A program made the translations under genes and the position numbers. From Haloplanus ruber (lineage in GTDB: Archaea > Halobacteriota > Halobacteria > Halobacteriales > Haloferacaceae): a stretch of DNA of 64,000 nt. This document shows, piece after piece, positions 44,952 to 54,462 of this stretch. Each line of letters begins with the position of its first letter. The first letter of the stretch is position 1. A model generated the notes under the pieces. The model was not told the DNA's origin and did no database searches. It saw nothing but the letters and a program-made list of their open reading frames with translations. The stretch is from assembly GCF_024494725.1 (NCBI RefSeq), contig NZ_JANHDK010000005.1, positions 1 to 64,000 on the forward strand. The letters are read 5' to 3'.

Positions 44952-45037
44952 CATATCCCCTTTCGTCACGGGGCGGTTAAGCCTTGGTTCGATTCGGGCG
45001 CCGAACTTATCGGGACGACGCGTGTAGTTTCACGACG

Positions 45038-45646
45038 ATGGGCGAGCGAGCGGACGACGCCGACGGCTGTAAGATCGACGACGTGTGTGCCCGTCGGGGG
45101 TTGTCGACGCTGCCCGAGCGCCTGGTCCGCCGCCGGCGGACGGCCGACGACAGCCTCCGTGACCTCGAACGGTTCTTCAACCGCGAGGTGCTCACGGCGG
45201 CGATGCGCGCGGCCGGGATGGAACTGCTCGACGACGAGGCGGCCAACGTCTACCGGCTGTTGACCGGCGACGACGTGAGCGACGCGGCGCGCACGGAAGC
45301 CCGGGACCGACTGACCCGCGCCGGCGTCGACGTGGCGCGCCTCCGCGCGGACTTCGTCACCTACGGCACCGTCCGCACGCATCTCCGGGGGTGTGCGGGC
45401 GTCGATACGAGTCGGGCGTCGGCGTCTGTCGACGAGCACACCGTCACCGACACCGTATTGGGCCTGTGTGGCCGCACCGAGGCCGTCGCCGAACGGGAAC
45501 TCTCGCGACTGGCCGAGACGACGGCCCTGGAGACCGGCGATCTGTCGGTGTCGGTAGACGCACGCGTGACGTGCACGGACTGCGGTGAGGACTACCGCCT
45601 CCTGCGTCTGCTCGAACGCGGTGGGTGTTCCTGCGGTGATCGCTGA
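45038..45646 (+). CDS. rdfA: Rod-determining factor RdfA-like protein
   Basis: This 202-residue protein resembles haloarchaeal RdfA, named for its effect on rod shape in Haloferax. The conserved core is DSLRDLERFFNREVLTAAMR, then YRLLTGDDVSDAARTEARDRL, then DFVTYGTVRTHLRGCAGV. A C-terminal zinc-ribbon-like CTDCGEDY and CSCGDR follow. The start at 45038 has a ttatcg box centred 29 nt upstream. It is followed 87 bases later by an SMC-like gene, a pairing I recall as frequent for this family. Confidence 0.8.
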   Translation: MGERADDADGCKIDDVCARRGLSTLPERLVRRRRTADDSLRDLERFFNREVLTAAMRAAGMELLDDEAANVYRLLTGDDVSDAARTEARDRLTRAGVDVARLRADFVTYGTVRTHLRGCAGVDTSRASASVDEHTVTDTVLGLCGRTEAVAERELSRLAETTALETGDLSVSVDARVTCTDCGEDYRLLRLLERGGCSCGDR

Positions 45647-45733
45647 GCGTGGCTCCCCGACATCTAGGCACAAACGTAATAGGCCAGCCCCGACGTACGA
45701 CGGACACACTCGACGGAAGACGTCGGACTCATC

Positions 45734-47668
45734 ATGACTATCGACGAATCGAACGCCGAGGACGTGGAGATGTCGGTCAGTGTCCGGAACGTCGGCGGCA
45801 TCGAGCAGGCGTCGGTGACGTTCGATCCCGGCATCACGGTCGTCGCGGGGGAGAACGCGTCGAATAAGTCCTCGTTGCTCGGGAGTCTGGGCGCCGTTCT
45901 CGGTGGCTCGCCGCCGCCGCTTCGGGGCGGTGCCGACGCCGGATCGGTGACGCTCGACCTCGACGGTGAGCGCTACACGGTCGAACTCGCCAGGGCGGCC
46001 GACGGCCGGCCCGTCGTCGACGACGCCACGCCCTACACGGCGGATCGAACCCTCGTCGATCACTTCGTCAGCCTCGACGAGGACAATCCCATCCGCCGAG
46101 CGGTCGTCGATGGCGGTGACCTCCACGACCTGCTCATGCGCCCGGTCGACACCGAGGCTATCGACGCCGAAATCGACCGCCTGCACGCGCAACGGACGGA
46201 CCTCGACGAGCGGATCGCGGACCTCGACGACCGGGCCGACACCCTCCCCGAACTCGAGGTCCGCGCACGCCGCCTGCGGGAGCGACGCGACGAGGTGAGC
46301 ACCCGCCTCGAATCGAAACGCGAGGCGCTCGCGGCGGCCGACTACCGGACAGCCGACGAAGCGACCCAGGACCTTCTCGACGCCCTCGAAGAGGCGCGAG
46401 CGGAGCGCGAGCGCCTCCGTGACCGCCGTGACACCAAGCGGCGCGCCGTCGAGTCTCTCCGCGACGACCTCGACGCCGTCGAGTCGGAGCTGTCGGCGCT
46501 GGACGCGGATCTCGGCGGTGAGAGCGTTCGGTCGCGGCTCGACGACGTGGCGTCCGACCTCTCGGCACTCCGGGAGCGTAAGGGTCGCCTCGACGAGACC
46601 ATCGACGCTCTGCGACCGATCGTCGAGGTGAACCAAGCGCTGCTCGCCGACAGCCGATTGCCCGAGGGGTTCGACGAGGGCGAGGTGGTCGACCGCCTCG
46701 ATCCCGAGTCGGAGGCGATCACCTGCTGGACCTGTGGCCAGTCGGTCGCCAGAACCGACGTCCGCGAGCAGGTGGAAGCTGTCGAGGCCATCCTCCAGGC
46801 GAAACGGGAGGAACGCGCGACCGTCGAGGAGCGCATCGAGGCGTGTCGGGGGCGGCGCTCGGACCTCGAAGCTCGCCTCGAAGAGCGGTCGGATCTCGCC
46901 GAGCGACGGCGGCACCTCGAACGCGAGGTCGAAGAGCGCGAACGCGCGCTGTCGGATCTCGGGGAGCGCATCGACACTGTCGACGAGCGGATTCGCGACC
47001 TGGAGGCGGATCTCGACGGGGCCGAGGCTGACGACGACCTACTCGACCGGCACCGCGAGGTGGGCGACCTAGAGTACGAACGGGGCCGTCTCGAACGGGA
47101 CCTCGCGGCGGTCGAGGACGACATCGAGGCCGCCGAGGCGGCCGCGGCGGAGGCCGACACGCTCCGCGAGGAGCGGGCGGAGATCCGTGACCGACTCAGT
47201 GACCTTCGCGACCGGATCGACCGGATCGAGCGCGAGGCCGTCGAGACGGTCAACGAGTGCATGGAGCGGGTTCTCGACCGCCTCGACTACGACGGGATCG
47301 AACGCGTCTGGATCGACCGCCGGAGCGACGACCACGAGACGGTCTTCGACCTGCAGGTGGTGCGGACGAGTGACGACGGCACCGTCTACCGGGCCGCGGT
47401 CGACACCCTGAGCAAGAGCGAACGCGAGGTAGTCGGCCTGGTCATCGCGCTCTCGGGCTATCTCGTCCACGACGTGTCGGCGACGGTGCCGGTCGTCGTC
47501 GTCGACGCTATCGAGATGCTCGACGCCGAGCGCATCCGTGGCCTCCTCGACTTTTTCGACGACCACGCCCGGTATGTCGTCGCGGCGGCGCTCCCCGAGG
47601 AGGCCGAGCACCTCCGCCCGGCGTTCGACACCGTCTCCCTCGAATCGCCGGGAATCGCCACACAGTGA
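45734..47668 (+). CDS. Archaea-specific SMC-related protein
   Basis: This 644-residue SMC/Rad50-type protein has an N-terminal ATPase lobe (1-~140), a long antiparallel coiled coil (~140-320 and ~345-525) and a C-terminal lobe. A central CWTC (C331, C334) looks like a Rad50-type zinc hook. The Walker A motif is degenerate (GENASNKSS, residues 39-47), with Asn for the Gly before Lys. The signature region is TLSKSERE and Walker B is VPVVVVDAIEM. It probably dimerises at the hook and works with RdfA. The ATG at 45734 follows a taatag element about 57 nt upstream. Confidence 0.82.
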   Translation: MTIDESNAEDVEMSVSVRNVGGIEQASVTFDPGITVVAGENASNKSSLLGSLGAVLGGSPPPLRGGADAGSVTLDLDGERYTVELARAADGRPVVDDATPYTADRTLVDHFVSLDEDNPIRRAVVDGGDLHDLLMRPVDTEAIDAEIDRLHAQRTDLDERIADLDDRADTLPELEVRARRLRERRDEVSTRLESKREALAAADYRTADEATQDLLDALEEARAERERLRDRRDTKRRAVESLRDDLDAVESELSALDADLGGESVRSRLDDVASDLSALRERKGRLDETIDALRPIVEVNQALLADSRLPEGFDEGEVVDRLDPESEAITCWTCGQSVARTDVREQVEAVEAILQAKREERATVEERIEACRGRRSDLEARLEERSDLAERRRHLEREVEERERALSDLGERIDTVDERIRDLEADLDGAEADDDLLDRHREVGDLEYERGRLERDLAAVEDDIEAAEAAAAEADTLREERAEIRDRLSDLRDRIDRIEREAVETVNECMERVLDRLDYDGIERVWIDRRSDDHETVFDLQVVRTSDDGTVYRAAVDTLSKSEREVVGLVIALSGYLVHDVSATVPVVVVDAIEMLDAERIRGLLDFFDDHARYVVAAALPEEAEHLRPAFDTVSLESPGIATQ

Positions 47669-47735
47669 CGCCGTACTGCCGGACACGGCCGTCCCGAACC
47701 GCGCGGCTTACGTGCCAAGTGTCGCTGGGATTTCG

Positions 47736-47969
47736 ATGCCGATAGACTCCCTGCCGACGCCCGAACCCGGCCGCCCGGTGCGCCTCAGCCGATCCTTCCG
47801 GTCGTCGGGGGGTGACCCGTCCGGACGACCGGAGCGATACGACGCGTGTCGACGCGGTGACGACGTGGACCCCCTCACAGGACTGTTCGGCGGCGCTGAC
47901 GCCGGAACCGAGGAGTCGCGTGACGCTGGCCCCCAAGTTATTTGCTCCCATCAGGAGAACGACTGGTAA
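47736..47969 (+). CDS. Possible small hypothetical protein in a 314-base gap
   Basis: This 77-residue ORF (MPIDSLPTPEPGRPVR...) lies alone between the SMC-like gene and the stress-protein gene. A weak cttacg element is centred about 27 nt upstream. It has no domain, few acidic residues early on, and two cysteines. It may be non-coding sequence in an open frame. Otherwise 47669-47982 carries only the promoter of the next gene (ttattt, 47938-47943). Confidence 0.25.
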   Translation: MPIDSLPTPEPGRPVRLSRSFRSSGGDPSGRPERYDACRRGDDVDPLTGLFGGADAGTEESRDAGPQVICSHQENDW

Positions 47970-47982
47970 GGAAGTTAGATAG

Positions 47983-48423
47983 ATGTACGAGAGTATTCTG
48001 ATCCCGTTCGACGGGAGCGACGAGGCACGGAAGGGGGCCGTACACGGCATCGACCTCGCGGCGACCTGTGGCGCGACGGTCCACGCACTCTATGTCATCG
48101 ACCTCCCGGGCGCACCGCGGACGGTGTACCTCCGGGACGACGAGGACGAGATGCGCGAGCGCTACCGCGAGTACGGCGAGGAGGTGACCGGCGAAGTCTG
48201 CGAGATGGCTGCCGAGAAGGGCCTCGACTGTAAGACCGTAATTCGGAGCGGATCGCCGGGCGAAGAAATCGTCGACTGCGCCAAAGACGAGGGGATGGAC
48301 GCCATCGTTCTCGGCAGTGCCTACCGGGGCCGGTTGGGGGCGCTGCTCGGCAGCACGGCGGAGAAGGTGGTTCGGACCGCCGAGACGCCAGTCGTGACGG
48401 TTCGCGAACAGATGAACGACTGA
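47983..48423 (+). CDS. Universal stress protein (UspA family)
   Basis: This 146-residue single-domain protein opens YESILIPFDGSDEA. It has the ATP-binding pattern GSAYRGRLGALLGS followed by TPVVTV. It probably binds ATP in a dimer and supports stress survival. A ttattt TATA element predicts transcription from about 47969, leaving a short 14-nt leader. Two cysteines lie in CEMAAEKGLDCK. Confidence 0.9.
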   Translation: MYESILIPFDGSDEARKGAVHGIDLAATCGATVHALYVIDLPGAPRTVYLRDDEDEMRERYREYGEEVTGEVCEMAAEKGLDCKTVIRSGSPGEEIVDCAKDEGMDAIVLGSAYRGRLGALLGSTAEKVVRTAETPVVTVREQMND

Positions 48424-48436
48424 CTGGTGGCCGTCC

Positions 48437-48607
48437 TCACGTCGCGGGGTCCCGCCGGAGTTGGCGCTCGCGAAGGTAGATGAGGATGCTCGCGCTCAGA
48501 AAGGTGGCTCCGGCAACGTTGAGGTGCCCTGCCGCCATCTGCCACAGCGCGACGGCGAACGCTGCGACAATCAACAGTGCCAGGGCCGTTGGAATGACCT
48601 CGGGCAT
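48437..48607 (-). CDS. Small two-helix membrane protein
   Basis: This 56-residue protein consists mainly of two transmembrane helices (IPTALALLIVAAFAVALWQM and VAGATFLSASILIYL) with a basic C-terminal tail, which predicts the tail in the cytosol. No family is recognised. The ATG at 48607 begins at the first helix; a GTG at 48625 would add six residues. The gene is convergent with the stress-protein gene. Confidence 0.6.
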   Translation of the reverse strand: MPEVIPTALALLIVAAFAVALWQMAAGHLNVAGATFLSASILIYLRERQLRRDPAT

Positions 48608-48655
48608 GGAGTGTGTCGGGTCCACGCGTCACAGGGTGAAAAGTCCCACTCCCGG

Positions 48656-49123
48656 TCAGTAGGAGTGCTTGAACTCCCAGTGATACTGGCAGTTCGGACA
48701 GGTCGCCCACTCGGGGATATCGAAGTCTTCCGGGTGGCGCTGGCCGTGTTGCATCGACGCCCGACAGACCGGACAGGTAAGCCCCAGCAACTCCAAGTCC
48801 CCGAATCGCTCGGCGGGGAGGTCGAGTCGACACTCCGGGCAGTCGATGGCGCCGCGCGAGTCGGCTTGGAGGATGCCGGCCGTACAGTCCGGACAGCGGA
48901 GGGTCGCCGGCGGACGGTACTCCCAGCCGGTGTCGCCGTCGATGGTCGTGGTGTGTGTTTCGACGCTGGACAGTCGGAACTTGTTCGGGCCGTCACCGGC
49001 TCGTAACGGTGCGGCCAGTCGCTCGGCGAGTTGTCGGAGCGCGGCGAGAAGCCACCGGAGCGCGGCAGTCGTTCGACTGCCAGCCGCCTCTCCGACCCCG
49101 TGTGCGTCCGCGTCGTCGGCCAC
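48656..49123 (-). CDS. Double zinc-ribbon protein
   Basis: This 155-residue protein has an N-terminal helical region and four CxxC knuckles in its C-terminal half (CPDC, CPEC, CPVC, CPNC), enough for two zinc ribbons. It ends in an aromatic tail, HWEFKHSY. A GTG start at 49123 is chosen because a cataaat box (49148-49154) lies 28 nt upstream on this strand. The long upstream reading (Leu-rich) is rejected. The role is unknown; a nucleic-acid or protein-binding adaptor is possible. Confidence 0.7.
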   Translation of the reverse strand: MADDADAHGVGEAAGSRTTAALRWLLAALRQLAERLAAPLRAGDGPNKFRLSSVETHTTTIDGDTGWEYRPPATLRCPDCTAGILQADSRGAIDCPECRLDLPAERFGDLELLGLTCPVCRASMQHGQRHPEDFDIPEWATCPNCQYHWEFKHSY

Positions 49124-49197
49124 TACACAGTGTAAGAGAAGCAACAGCATAAATCGTCGGGGGCGGGGACAGGCTTTCCCCAGCGCCCGTCCAAGCC

Positions 49198-49788
49198 GTG
49201 GCCGTGTTACGTTCGCGCCGACGGGCCGGGCAGCGGTGGACGGTGGGCGCCGTCGCCCTCACACCGCTCCAGTGGGGCATCGACCCGACGAGCGCTGTCT
49301 CCAGCGGTCCGGCGCGGGCGGCCGCGTCGTTTCTCCTCGTGGCGGGCGTCGCGGCAGCGGTTCGGTACTGGCGGCCGGGACTGGTCGAACGGGCGGTCGA
49401 CGGGGCGCTGGATCGACCGCTCGTCACCCCGCTGTACGGCGTCGCTGCGGCCATCTTCGGGTGGATCGCGGTGGCGTACGTCTTCGGGCAGGCGCTTCGA
49501 GTCGGCGGTGGGGTCGGCCGGGTCGCCGTCTTTCTCGGTGTCTGGGTGGCCCTCGTCGTCGGCGCGTTCGGCTTCGTCGTCGTCGGAACCGGGGTGACGA
49601 CGATTCTCACCGGCCGCCGTTCGTGGGGCGGGCCGCTCGCTGGTGCGGGCGTGAGCGCGCTCGTCCTGTTGGTGCTCCCGGATCGACTGGGACTGATCGT
49701 TTGGGGGGTCGTCGCCGCGACGGGACTCGGCGGATCGGCACGCCGCTGGCTTCGTGCCTCGGCGTCGGTCGAACAGGTAACGGAGTAG
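49198..49788 (+). CDS. Hypothetical integral membrane protein
   Basis: This 196-residue protein has about five transmembrane helices, beginning after a basic leader (RSRRRAGQRW). The helices are Gly/Val/Ala-rich and no charged motif stands out. It starts with GTG at 49198; no clear TATA was seen. It is divergent from the zinc-ribbon gene across 74 bases, and the two could share control. No family is recognised. Confidence 0.6.
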   Translation: MAVLRSRRRAGQRWTVGAVALTPLQWGIDPTSAVSSGPARAAASFLLVAGVAAAVRYWRPGLVERAVDGALDRPLVTPLYGVAAAIFGWIAVAYVFGQALRVGGGVGRVAVFLGVWVALVVGAFGFVVVGTGVTTILTGRRSWGGPLAGAGVSALVLLVLPDRLGLIVWGVVAATGLGGSARRWLRASASVEQVTE

Positions 49789-49797
49789 GTAGAGTGG

Positions 49798-51549
49798 TTA
49801 GTCGCTGCTGGCCGGGTCGTCGCCGTCCCGCACGTCCGTTACCATCTCGTCGCCGGCTGTCACCACGTCGACGTTATCACGATCGGTGAGTTCGTCGATG
49901 GTTTCGGCGAACTCCTCGGATTCGAGAATCTCGTACTCGTTGCTGAGCCCGAGGTAGACGGTGTAACACATCAGACAGAGGATGATGGCGAAGGGAAGGC
50001 CGGTCGTGATGGCGGCCGTCTGGAGCGCCGTCAGGCCGCCGCCGTAGAGCAGGATGGCGGCGACGGCACCCTCGGTAACGGCCCAGAAGATGCGCTGGAC
50101 GCGGGGCACGTCGTGTTTGCCGCCGGAGGTCAGGTGGTCGATGACCAGCGAGCCGGAGTCGGAGGAGGTGACGAAGAAGGTGACCACCAAGAGGGTCGCG
50201 AGAATGCCCGAGACAGCGCCGAGCGGGAACTGTTCGAGCATGGCGAACATGGCGACCGTCTGGCCGAGTTCGTTGTAGGTCGCGAGCGCCGCGCCGTTGC
50301 CCTGCAGCGAGTTGAACAGGGCAGCCCCGCCGAACGTCGAGAGCCAGATGGTGGAGAAAATCGCCGGCAGCACGAGGACGCCCATCACGAACTGTCGGAT
50401 GGTCCGGCCTTTCGAGATGCGGGCGATGAACATCCCGACGAACGGCGACCACGCGATCCACCAGCCCCAGTAGAAGACGGTCCAGGCGGTGACCGTCCCC
50501 CCACCAGGCGCGAGGGTGCCGCGGAAGAAGCCGAGCGCGAGAATGTTACCGAAGTACGCGCCGAGTCCTTCGACCCACGCGCCGAAGATGTACACCGTCG
50601 GCCCCACGATCAGGAGGAAGCCGAGCAGGGCGAACATCAGATAGAGGTTGATCGTGCTCAGACGCTTGACCCCGCCGTCGAGGCCGGCCGCGACCGAGAG
50701 GGTCGCGATGCCGGTGATGCCGGCGATGAGGAGCACCTGGACGAACGTGTTCGTCGGAATGGAAATGAGACCGAGGAGGTCGCCGCCGACGTAGGAGAGC
50801 CCCTGGTTCACCTGCGCCACGCCGAGACCGAGTGAGGTAGCCAGGCCGAACAGCGTCGCAAACACCGTCACGAGGTCGATGACGTGGCCCGGCCAGTCGT
50901 AGATGCGGTCACCGAGCAGGGGCCAGAAGATGGAGCGGAACGTGAGCGGCAGGCCACGATTGAACGAGAAGAACGCGAGGCCGAGGCCGACGAGGCCGTA
51001 GATGGCCCACGGATGGAAGCCCCAGTGGAAGAACGTCTGGGCGAGTGCCGCCGACGCCGCCGCCCCGGTCCCCGCCTCGGCGCCCCAGAAGCCGGGGACG
51101 TTTTGGAGGTAGTAGAGCGGTTCGGAGACGCTGAAAAACATGAGACCGATCCCCATGCCGGCGCTGAACAGCATTGCCATCCACGAGAAGTCGCTGAACT
51201 CCTTTTCGGCTTCGACGCCGCCGATTTTGATCTTGCCGTACTTGCTGAACGCGAAAAAGAGGAGAACGACGATAAAGAGGTTCACCGCCAGCAGGTAGAA
51301 CCAGCCGAAGTTCTCGCCGATGAAGTTGAACAGGGCCGTGTACATCGAGGCGGCCTGATCCCCGAGCAGGATCGTGATCGAGATAAACAACGCGATGATC
51401 ACGAGCGCAACCGGGAAGACGACTGGGTGGATGTCGAACCCGAGCGCTTGGATGTTGGTGTCGCCTGGTTCGCGGTCGGATTCGGGGTGGAACAGCTCTA
51501 CCTGTAGCCCCTCGGACATCTCGCCAGTCGTGTCGTCTGATTCAGCCAT
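49798..51549 (-). CDS. BCCT-family betaine/choline/carnitine transporter
   Basis: This 583-residue secondary transporter has 12 transmembrane helices, an acidic N-terminal tail and an acidic C-terminal tail. Family motifs are FHWGFHPWAIY and the substrate/sodium-site helix FYWGWWIAWSPFVGMFIARI, followed by SKGRTIR. BCCT proteins take up glycine betaine, choline, carnitine, ectoine or DMSP with sodium or protons. It is the last gene of the leftward half of a betaine-catabolism island, so glycine betaine for catabolism is the likely cargo. Confidence 0.92.
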   Translation of the reverse strand: MAESDDTTGEMSEGLQVELFHPESDREPGDTNIQALGFDIHPVVFPVALVIIALFISITILLGDQAASMYTALFNFIGENFGWFYLLAVNLFIVVLLFFAFSKYGKIKIGGVEAEKEFSDFSWMAMLFSAGMGIGLMFFSVSEPLYYLQNVPGFWGAEAGTGAAASAALAQTFFHWGFHPWAIYGLVGLGLAFFSFNRGLPLTFRSIFWPLLGDRIYDWPGHVIDLVTVFATLFGLATSLGLGVAQVNQGLSYVGGDLLGLISIPTNTFVQVLLIAGITGIATLSVAAGLDGGVKRLSTINLYLMFALLGFLLIVGPTVYIFGAWVEGLGAYFGNILALGFFRGTLAPGGGTVTAWTVFYWGWWIAWSPFVGMFIARISKGRTIRQFVMGVLVLPAIFSTIWLSTFGGAALFNSLQGNGAALATYNELGQTVAMFAMLEQFPLGAVSGILATLLVVTFFVTSSDSGSLVIDHLTSGGKHDVPRVQRIFWAVTEGAVAAILLYGGGLTALQTAAITTGLPFAIILCLMCYTVYLGLSNEYEILESEEFAETIDELTDRDNVDVVTAGDEMVTDVRDGDDPASSD

Positions 51550-51838
51550 GCCATCCCTCCGTCCGGCAGTTGCCGGTCGTCCGTCGTAAGTTGCTCATGG
51601 GTCGTATGTTCGTATCGTCGGTTGTCGTGCTGTGCGCCGACCGCTCGCCCATCTCGGCCACATGCGGGGGTCGTCGTTGCCTGCCTATGGATAGCTCCAC
51701 CCATGGCAGGAAGCCACATGGGTACCTCTTGGTTGTGTCAGATAAAGCTTGGTGTTTCCCGAACTGTCGTTCCTGCGGCGCCGGGCGGCCGACGGGACCG
51801 CCCCGTCGTCGCTTCGGTACCGGATCTACGCCACCCGG
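51550..51838. other. Intergenic region between transporter and dehydrogenase genes
   Basis: This is 289 bases without a convincing gene. A leftward TATA-like gcaacttacgacg near 51582-51594 could start the transporter mRNA independently of the dehydrogenase. Short ATG frames here lack protein-like composition. The gap suggests separate control of uptake and breakdown. Confidence 0.4.
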
Positions 51839-54391
51839 CTACCGGACGATCTTCTCCCGACCGGGGTCGAACAGCGGTTCCTCGCGCACGGTGGCGTCGT
51901 ACGTCTCCCCTTCACAGGTGACCTGCACCGCGGTGCCGGGCGTCGCGTGCTCCTTCGGCACATATGTGTAGGCGACCGAGGCGCCGACGCTGTAGCCGTA
52001 GTCGGCGGCTTGGACGTAGCCGAGCGTCTCGCCGTCTTTCGTGACGGGGCGGCCGCTCAGCAGCCGATCCGTGGAGTCATCGAGCGTGAGGGGGACGATT
52101 CGGCTATCGACTCCCGACTCACGGCGCTCGGTCAGCGCGGCCTTCCCGACGAAGTCGGTGTCCGTGTCGACGGCGAACCCGAGGCCGGCGGCGACCGGTC
52201 CCACGTCGGTGTCGATGTCCGTCCCCCAGAGTCGATAGCCCTTCTCTAGGCGCATCGACTCCAGCGCGCCGCCGCCCATGGGGCGCACGTCGAGGTCCTG
52301 GCCTGCCTCCCACAGGGTCTCCCAGAGGCGGTCGCCGTACTCCGCGGGCGCCCACAGTTCCCAGCCGAGTTCGCCGACGTAGGAGACCCGGAGCGCGAGC
52401 ACCGGCACCTCGCCGACGTACAGTCGCTTGGCCGAGAAGTAGGGGAACCCCTCGTCGGAGACGTCGGCTTCGGTCACCCGCTGGAGCAGGAGCCGCGACT
52501 TCGGCCCCCAGAGTCCGACGGTGGTGCGTGCGCCCTCCTCGACGGTGACCGAGACGGTATCGGGCGCGTGTTCCTTCAGCCACCCTCCGTGAATCCCTGG
52601 CGAGTTGCCGCCCCCGGTCGTCACCACGAACTCGTCTTCGCCGAGGCGGACGACGGTGACGTCCGCGAGGATGGTCCCTCCCTCGTTCAGGAGGAGTGAG
52701 TACCGCACCCGCCCCGGATCGACGTCGATATCGTTGGTACAGACCCACTGGAGGAAATCGACGGCCTCCGGACCCTCGACGGTGATCGAACTGAACGACG
52801 ACATATCGAACATGGAGACGTGTTCGCGGGTGTGGCAGTGTTCGGCGCCCTCGATGGGCGAGCGGTTGATCGCCTCCCACCCCTCCTGTTCGGGGATGCG
52901 GTCCGCGTACCGGTCGACGAGGTCGGCGTTGGATTCGTACCACTGAGCCGACTCCCAGCCGCCCTGCTGGACGAACTCGGCCCCGAGGTCAGCCTGCCGG
53001 TGATGGAAGGGGCTCCGCCGAAGGCCGCGGTGGTCGCTCGGTTGCCAGTTCGGTTCGACGATGCTGTACACCTGTCGGTACCGCGTTGCGCCCCGGTCGA
53101 CGAAGTAGGACTTGCTGCCGGCGTGAGGTTCGAACCGGTTCACGTGGATGGCACCCGTATCGACGGGACCGTCGGGGAGTTTCGGGACACCCGTCTCCAT
53201 CCACTCTGCAAGGATCTTGCCGTAGCCCCCGGAGTGGGTCCACCAGACGGCGAGACCGGTCCACAGGCCGTCGACCGCCGCCGTCTCGCCCAGCACCGGC
53301 ATTCCGTCGGGGGTAAACACGAAGATGCCGTTCTCGGTCGCCGCGAAGTCGACGTCCTCGGTGACCGGGAGGAGTTCCTCGAAGGCTCGCTTGGGCGACG
53401 TGTCGCGGTCGGGGTGGGTCGCCCGCTCCCAGTGTTCGTCGGTGAAGTCGTGGACCGACGCCTGCCGCTCTGCGGTGTTTTTCCCCATGGCGTCGGGATC
53501 GACCGTCAGCGACTCGTGGTTGTAGGACCCGAGGCCGAGCGCGTCGCCGTGGGTCCGGAAGTACAGCGAGTGGTCCTGATCGCGGCCGACCGGGCGGCTG
53601 GGTCCCTTGCCCATCGCGTCGGCGATGCGGTGGTCGCCGGGCACCTCCAAGTCGCCGGTGTCGACGCGGGTCGCTGACTCCACGCCGGCCAGTTCGTCGA
53701 GCGGTTCGGTGACCGTATACTGGTGTTCGACGGGCGCGATAGGGAGGTCGACGCCCGCCAACTGGCCCGTGCGGTAGCCCCAGTTGTTGGTCGCGAGCAC
53801 ACAGCGGTCACACGCGATGGTTCCTCGGTCAGTTTCGACTGCGGTCACCTCGCCGCCGGTCACGTCGAGGTCGGTCACCGTCGTGTGCCCGTGGAAGTCG
53901 GCGTCAGACTGCTCAATGTACCACTGGAGGGCGGCGACGCCGTCGACCCGGCCGTCGGTCGGCGAGTAGTACCCGCCGCGGATGGCGTCTTCGTCTACCA
54001 GCGGGAGGTAGTCGGTTACCTCCGCCGGTGTCAGCAGTTGCGGGTCGGGCAGCCCGTAGGCGGTGGCGTGTTCGACCCGTCGCTGGAGGAAGTCCATCCG
54101 TTCTGCCGAGCGTGCGACCTCGATACCGCCGACCTCGTCGTAGACGCCGGCGTCGGCGAGCAGGCGACTGGTGTAGTGAGCCGTCTTCGTCATGAGCTTC
54201 GACGGCGACGTCTGGAACATGATACCGGGGGCGTGTGTCGACGAGCCGCCGGTGACCGGCAGCGGTCCCTGATCGACGACGACCACGTCCTCGGCGCCGA
54301 GTTCCGAGAGGTGATACGCGACGCTGCAGCCGACCGCGCCGGCACCGACGACGACGGTTCGTGCCGATTCCGGGAGTGTGTCCGCACTCAT
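51839..54391 (-). CDS. Dimethylglycine/sarcosine-dehydrogenase-like flavoprotein with GcvT domain
   Basis: This 850-residue protein has two halves. Residues 1-~420 are a DAO-type FAD oxidoreductase with the dinucleotide motif VVVGAGAVGCSVAYHL. H53 in SSTHAPGIMFQ sits where DMGDH carries its FAD-linked histidine. Residues ~440-850 are the GcvT-like half that binds tetrahydrofolate and captures the released methyl as methylene-THF (YRLWGTDIDTD and GLGFAVD near the end). It should demethylate dimethylglycine or sarcosine. It follows the sarcosine-oxidase gene by 71 bases. An A-rich element near 54424 is a weak promoter. Confidence 0.88.
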   Translation of the reverse strand: MSADTLPESARTVVVGAGAVGCSVAYHLSELGAEDVVVVDQGPLPVTGGSSTHAPGIMFQTSPSKLMTKTAHYTSRLLADAGVYDEVGGIEVARSAERMDFLQRRVEHATAYGLPDPQLLTPAEVTDYLPLVDEDAIRGGYYSPTDGRVDGVAALQWYIEQSDADFHGHTTVTDLDVTGGEVTAVETDRGTIACDRCVLATNNWGYRTGQLAGVDLPIAPVEHQYTVTEPLDELAGVESATRVDTGDLEVPGDHRIADAMGKGPSRPVGRDQDHSLYFRTHGDALGLGSYNHESLTVDPDAMGKNTAERQASVHDFTDEHWERATHPDRDTSPKRAFEELLPVTEDVDFAATENGIFVFTPDGMPVLGETAAVDGLWTGLAVWWTHSGGYGKILAEWMETGVPKLPDGPVDTGAIHVNRFEPHAGSKSYFVDRGATRYRQVYSIVEPNWQPSDHRGLRRSPFHHRQADLGAEFVQQGGWESAQWYESNADLVDRYADRIPEQEGWEAINRSPIEGAEHCHTREHVSMFDMSSFSSITVEGPEAVDFLQWVCTNDIDVDPGRVRYSLLLNEGGTILADVTVVRLGEDEFVVTTGGGNSPGIHGGWLKEHAPDTVSVTVEEGARTTVGLWGPKSRLLLQRVTEADVSDEGFPYFSAKRLYVGEVPVLALRVSYVGELGWELWAPAEYGDRLWETLWEAGQDLDVRPMGGGALESMRLEKGYRLWGTDIDTDVGPVAAGLGFAVDTDTDFVGKAALTERRESGVDSRIVPLTLDDSTDRLLSGRPVTKDGETLGYVQAADYGYSVGASVAYTYVPKEHATPGTAVQVTCEGETYDATVREEPLFDPGREKIVR

Positions 54392-54462
54392 AGAACGTCC
54401 CGTACGTCTCGCCGAACCCGTCAAAAGGTTCCGGGTGCCTCACCTGCGACGTTTAATTCAGC

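Noticed and set aside
44966-46915. 649-codon leftward frame opposite rdfA and the SMC-like gene
   Set aside because: It spans two well-supported genes, lacks any motif and has shadow-like composition.
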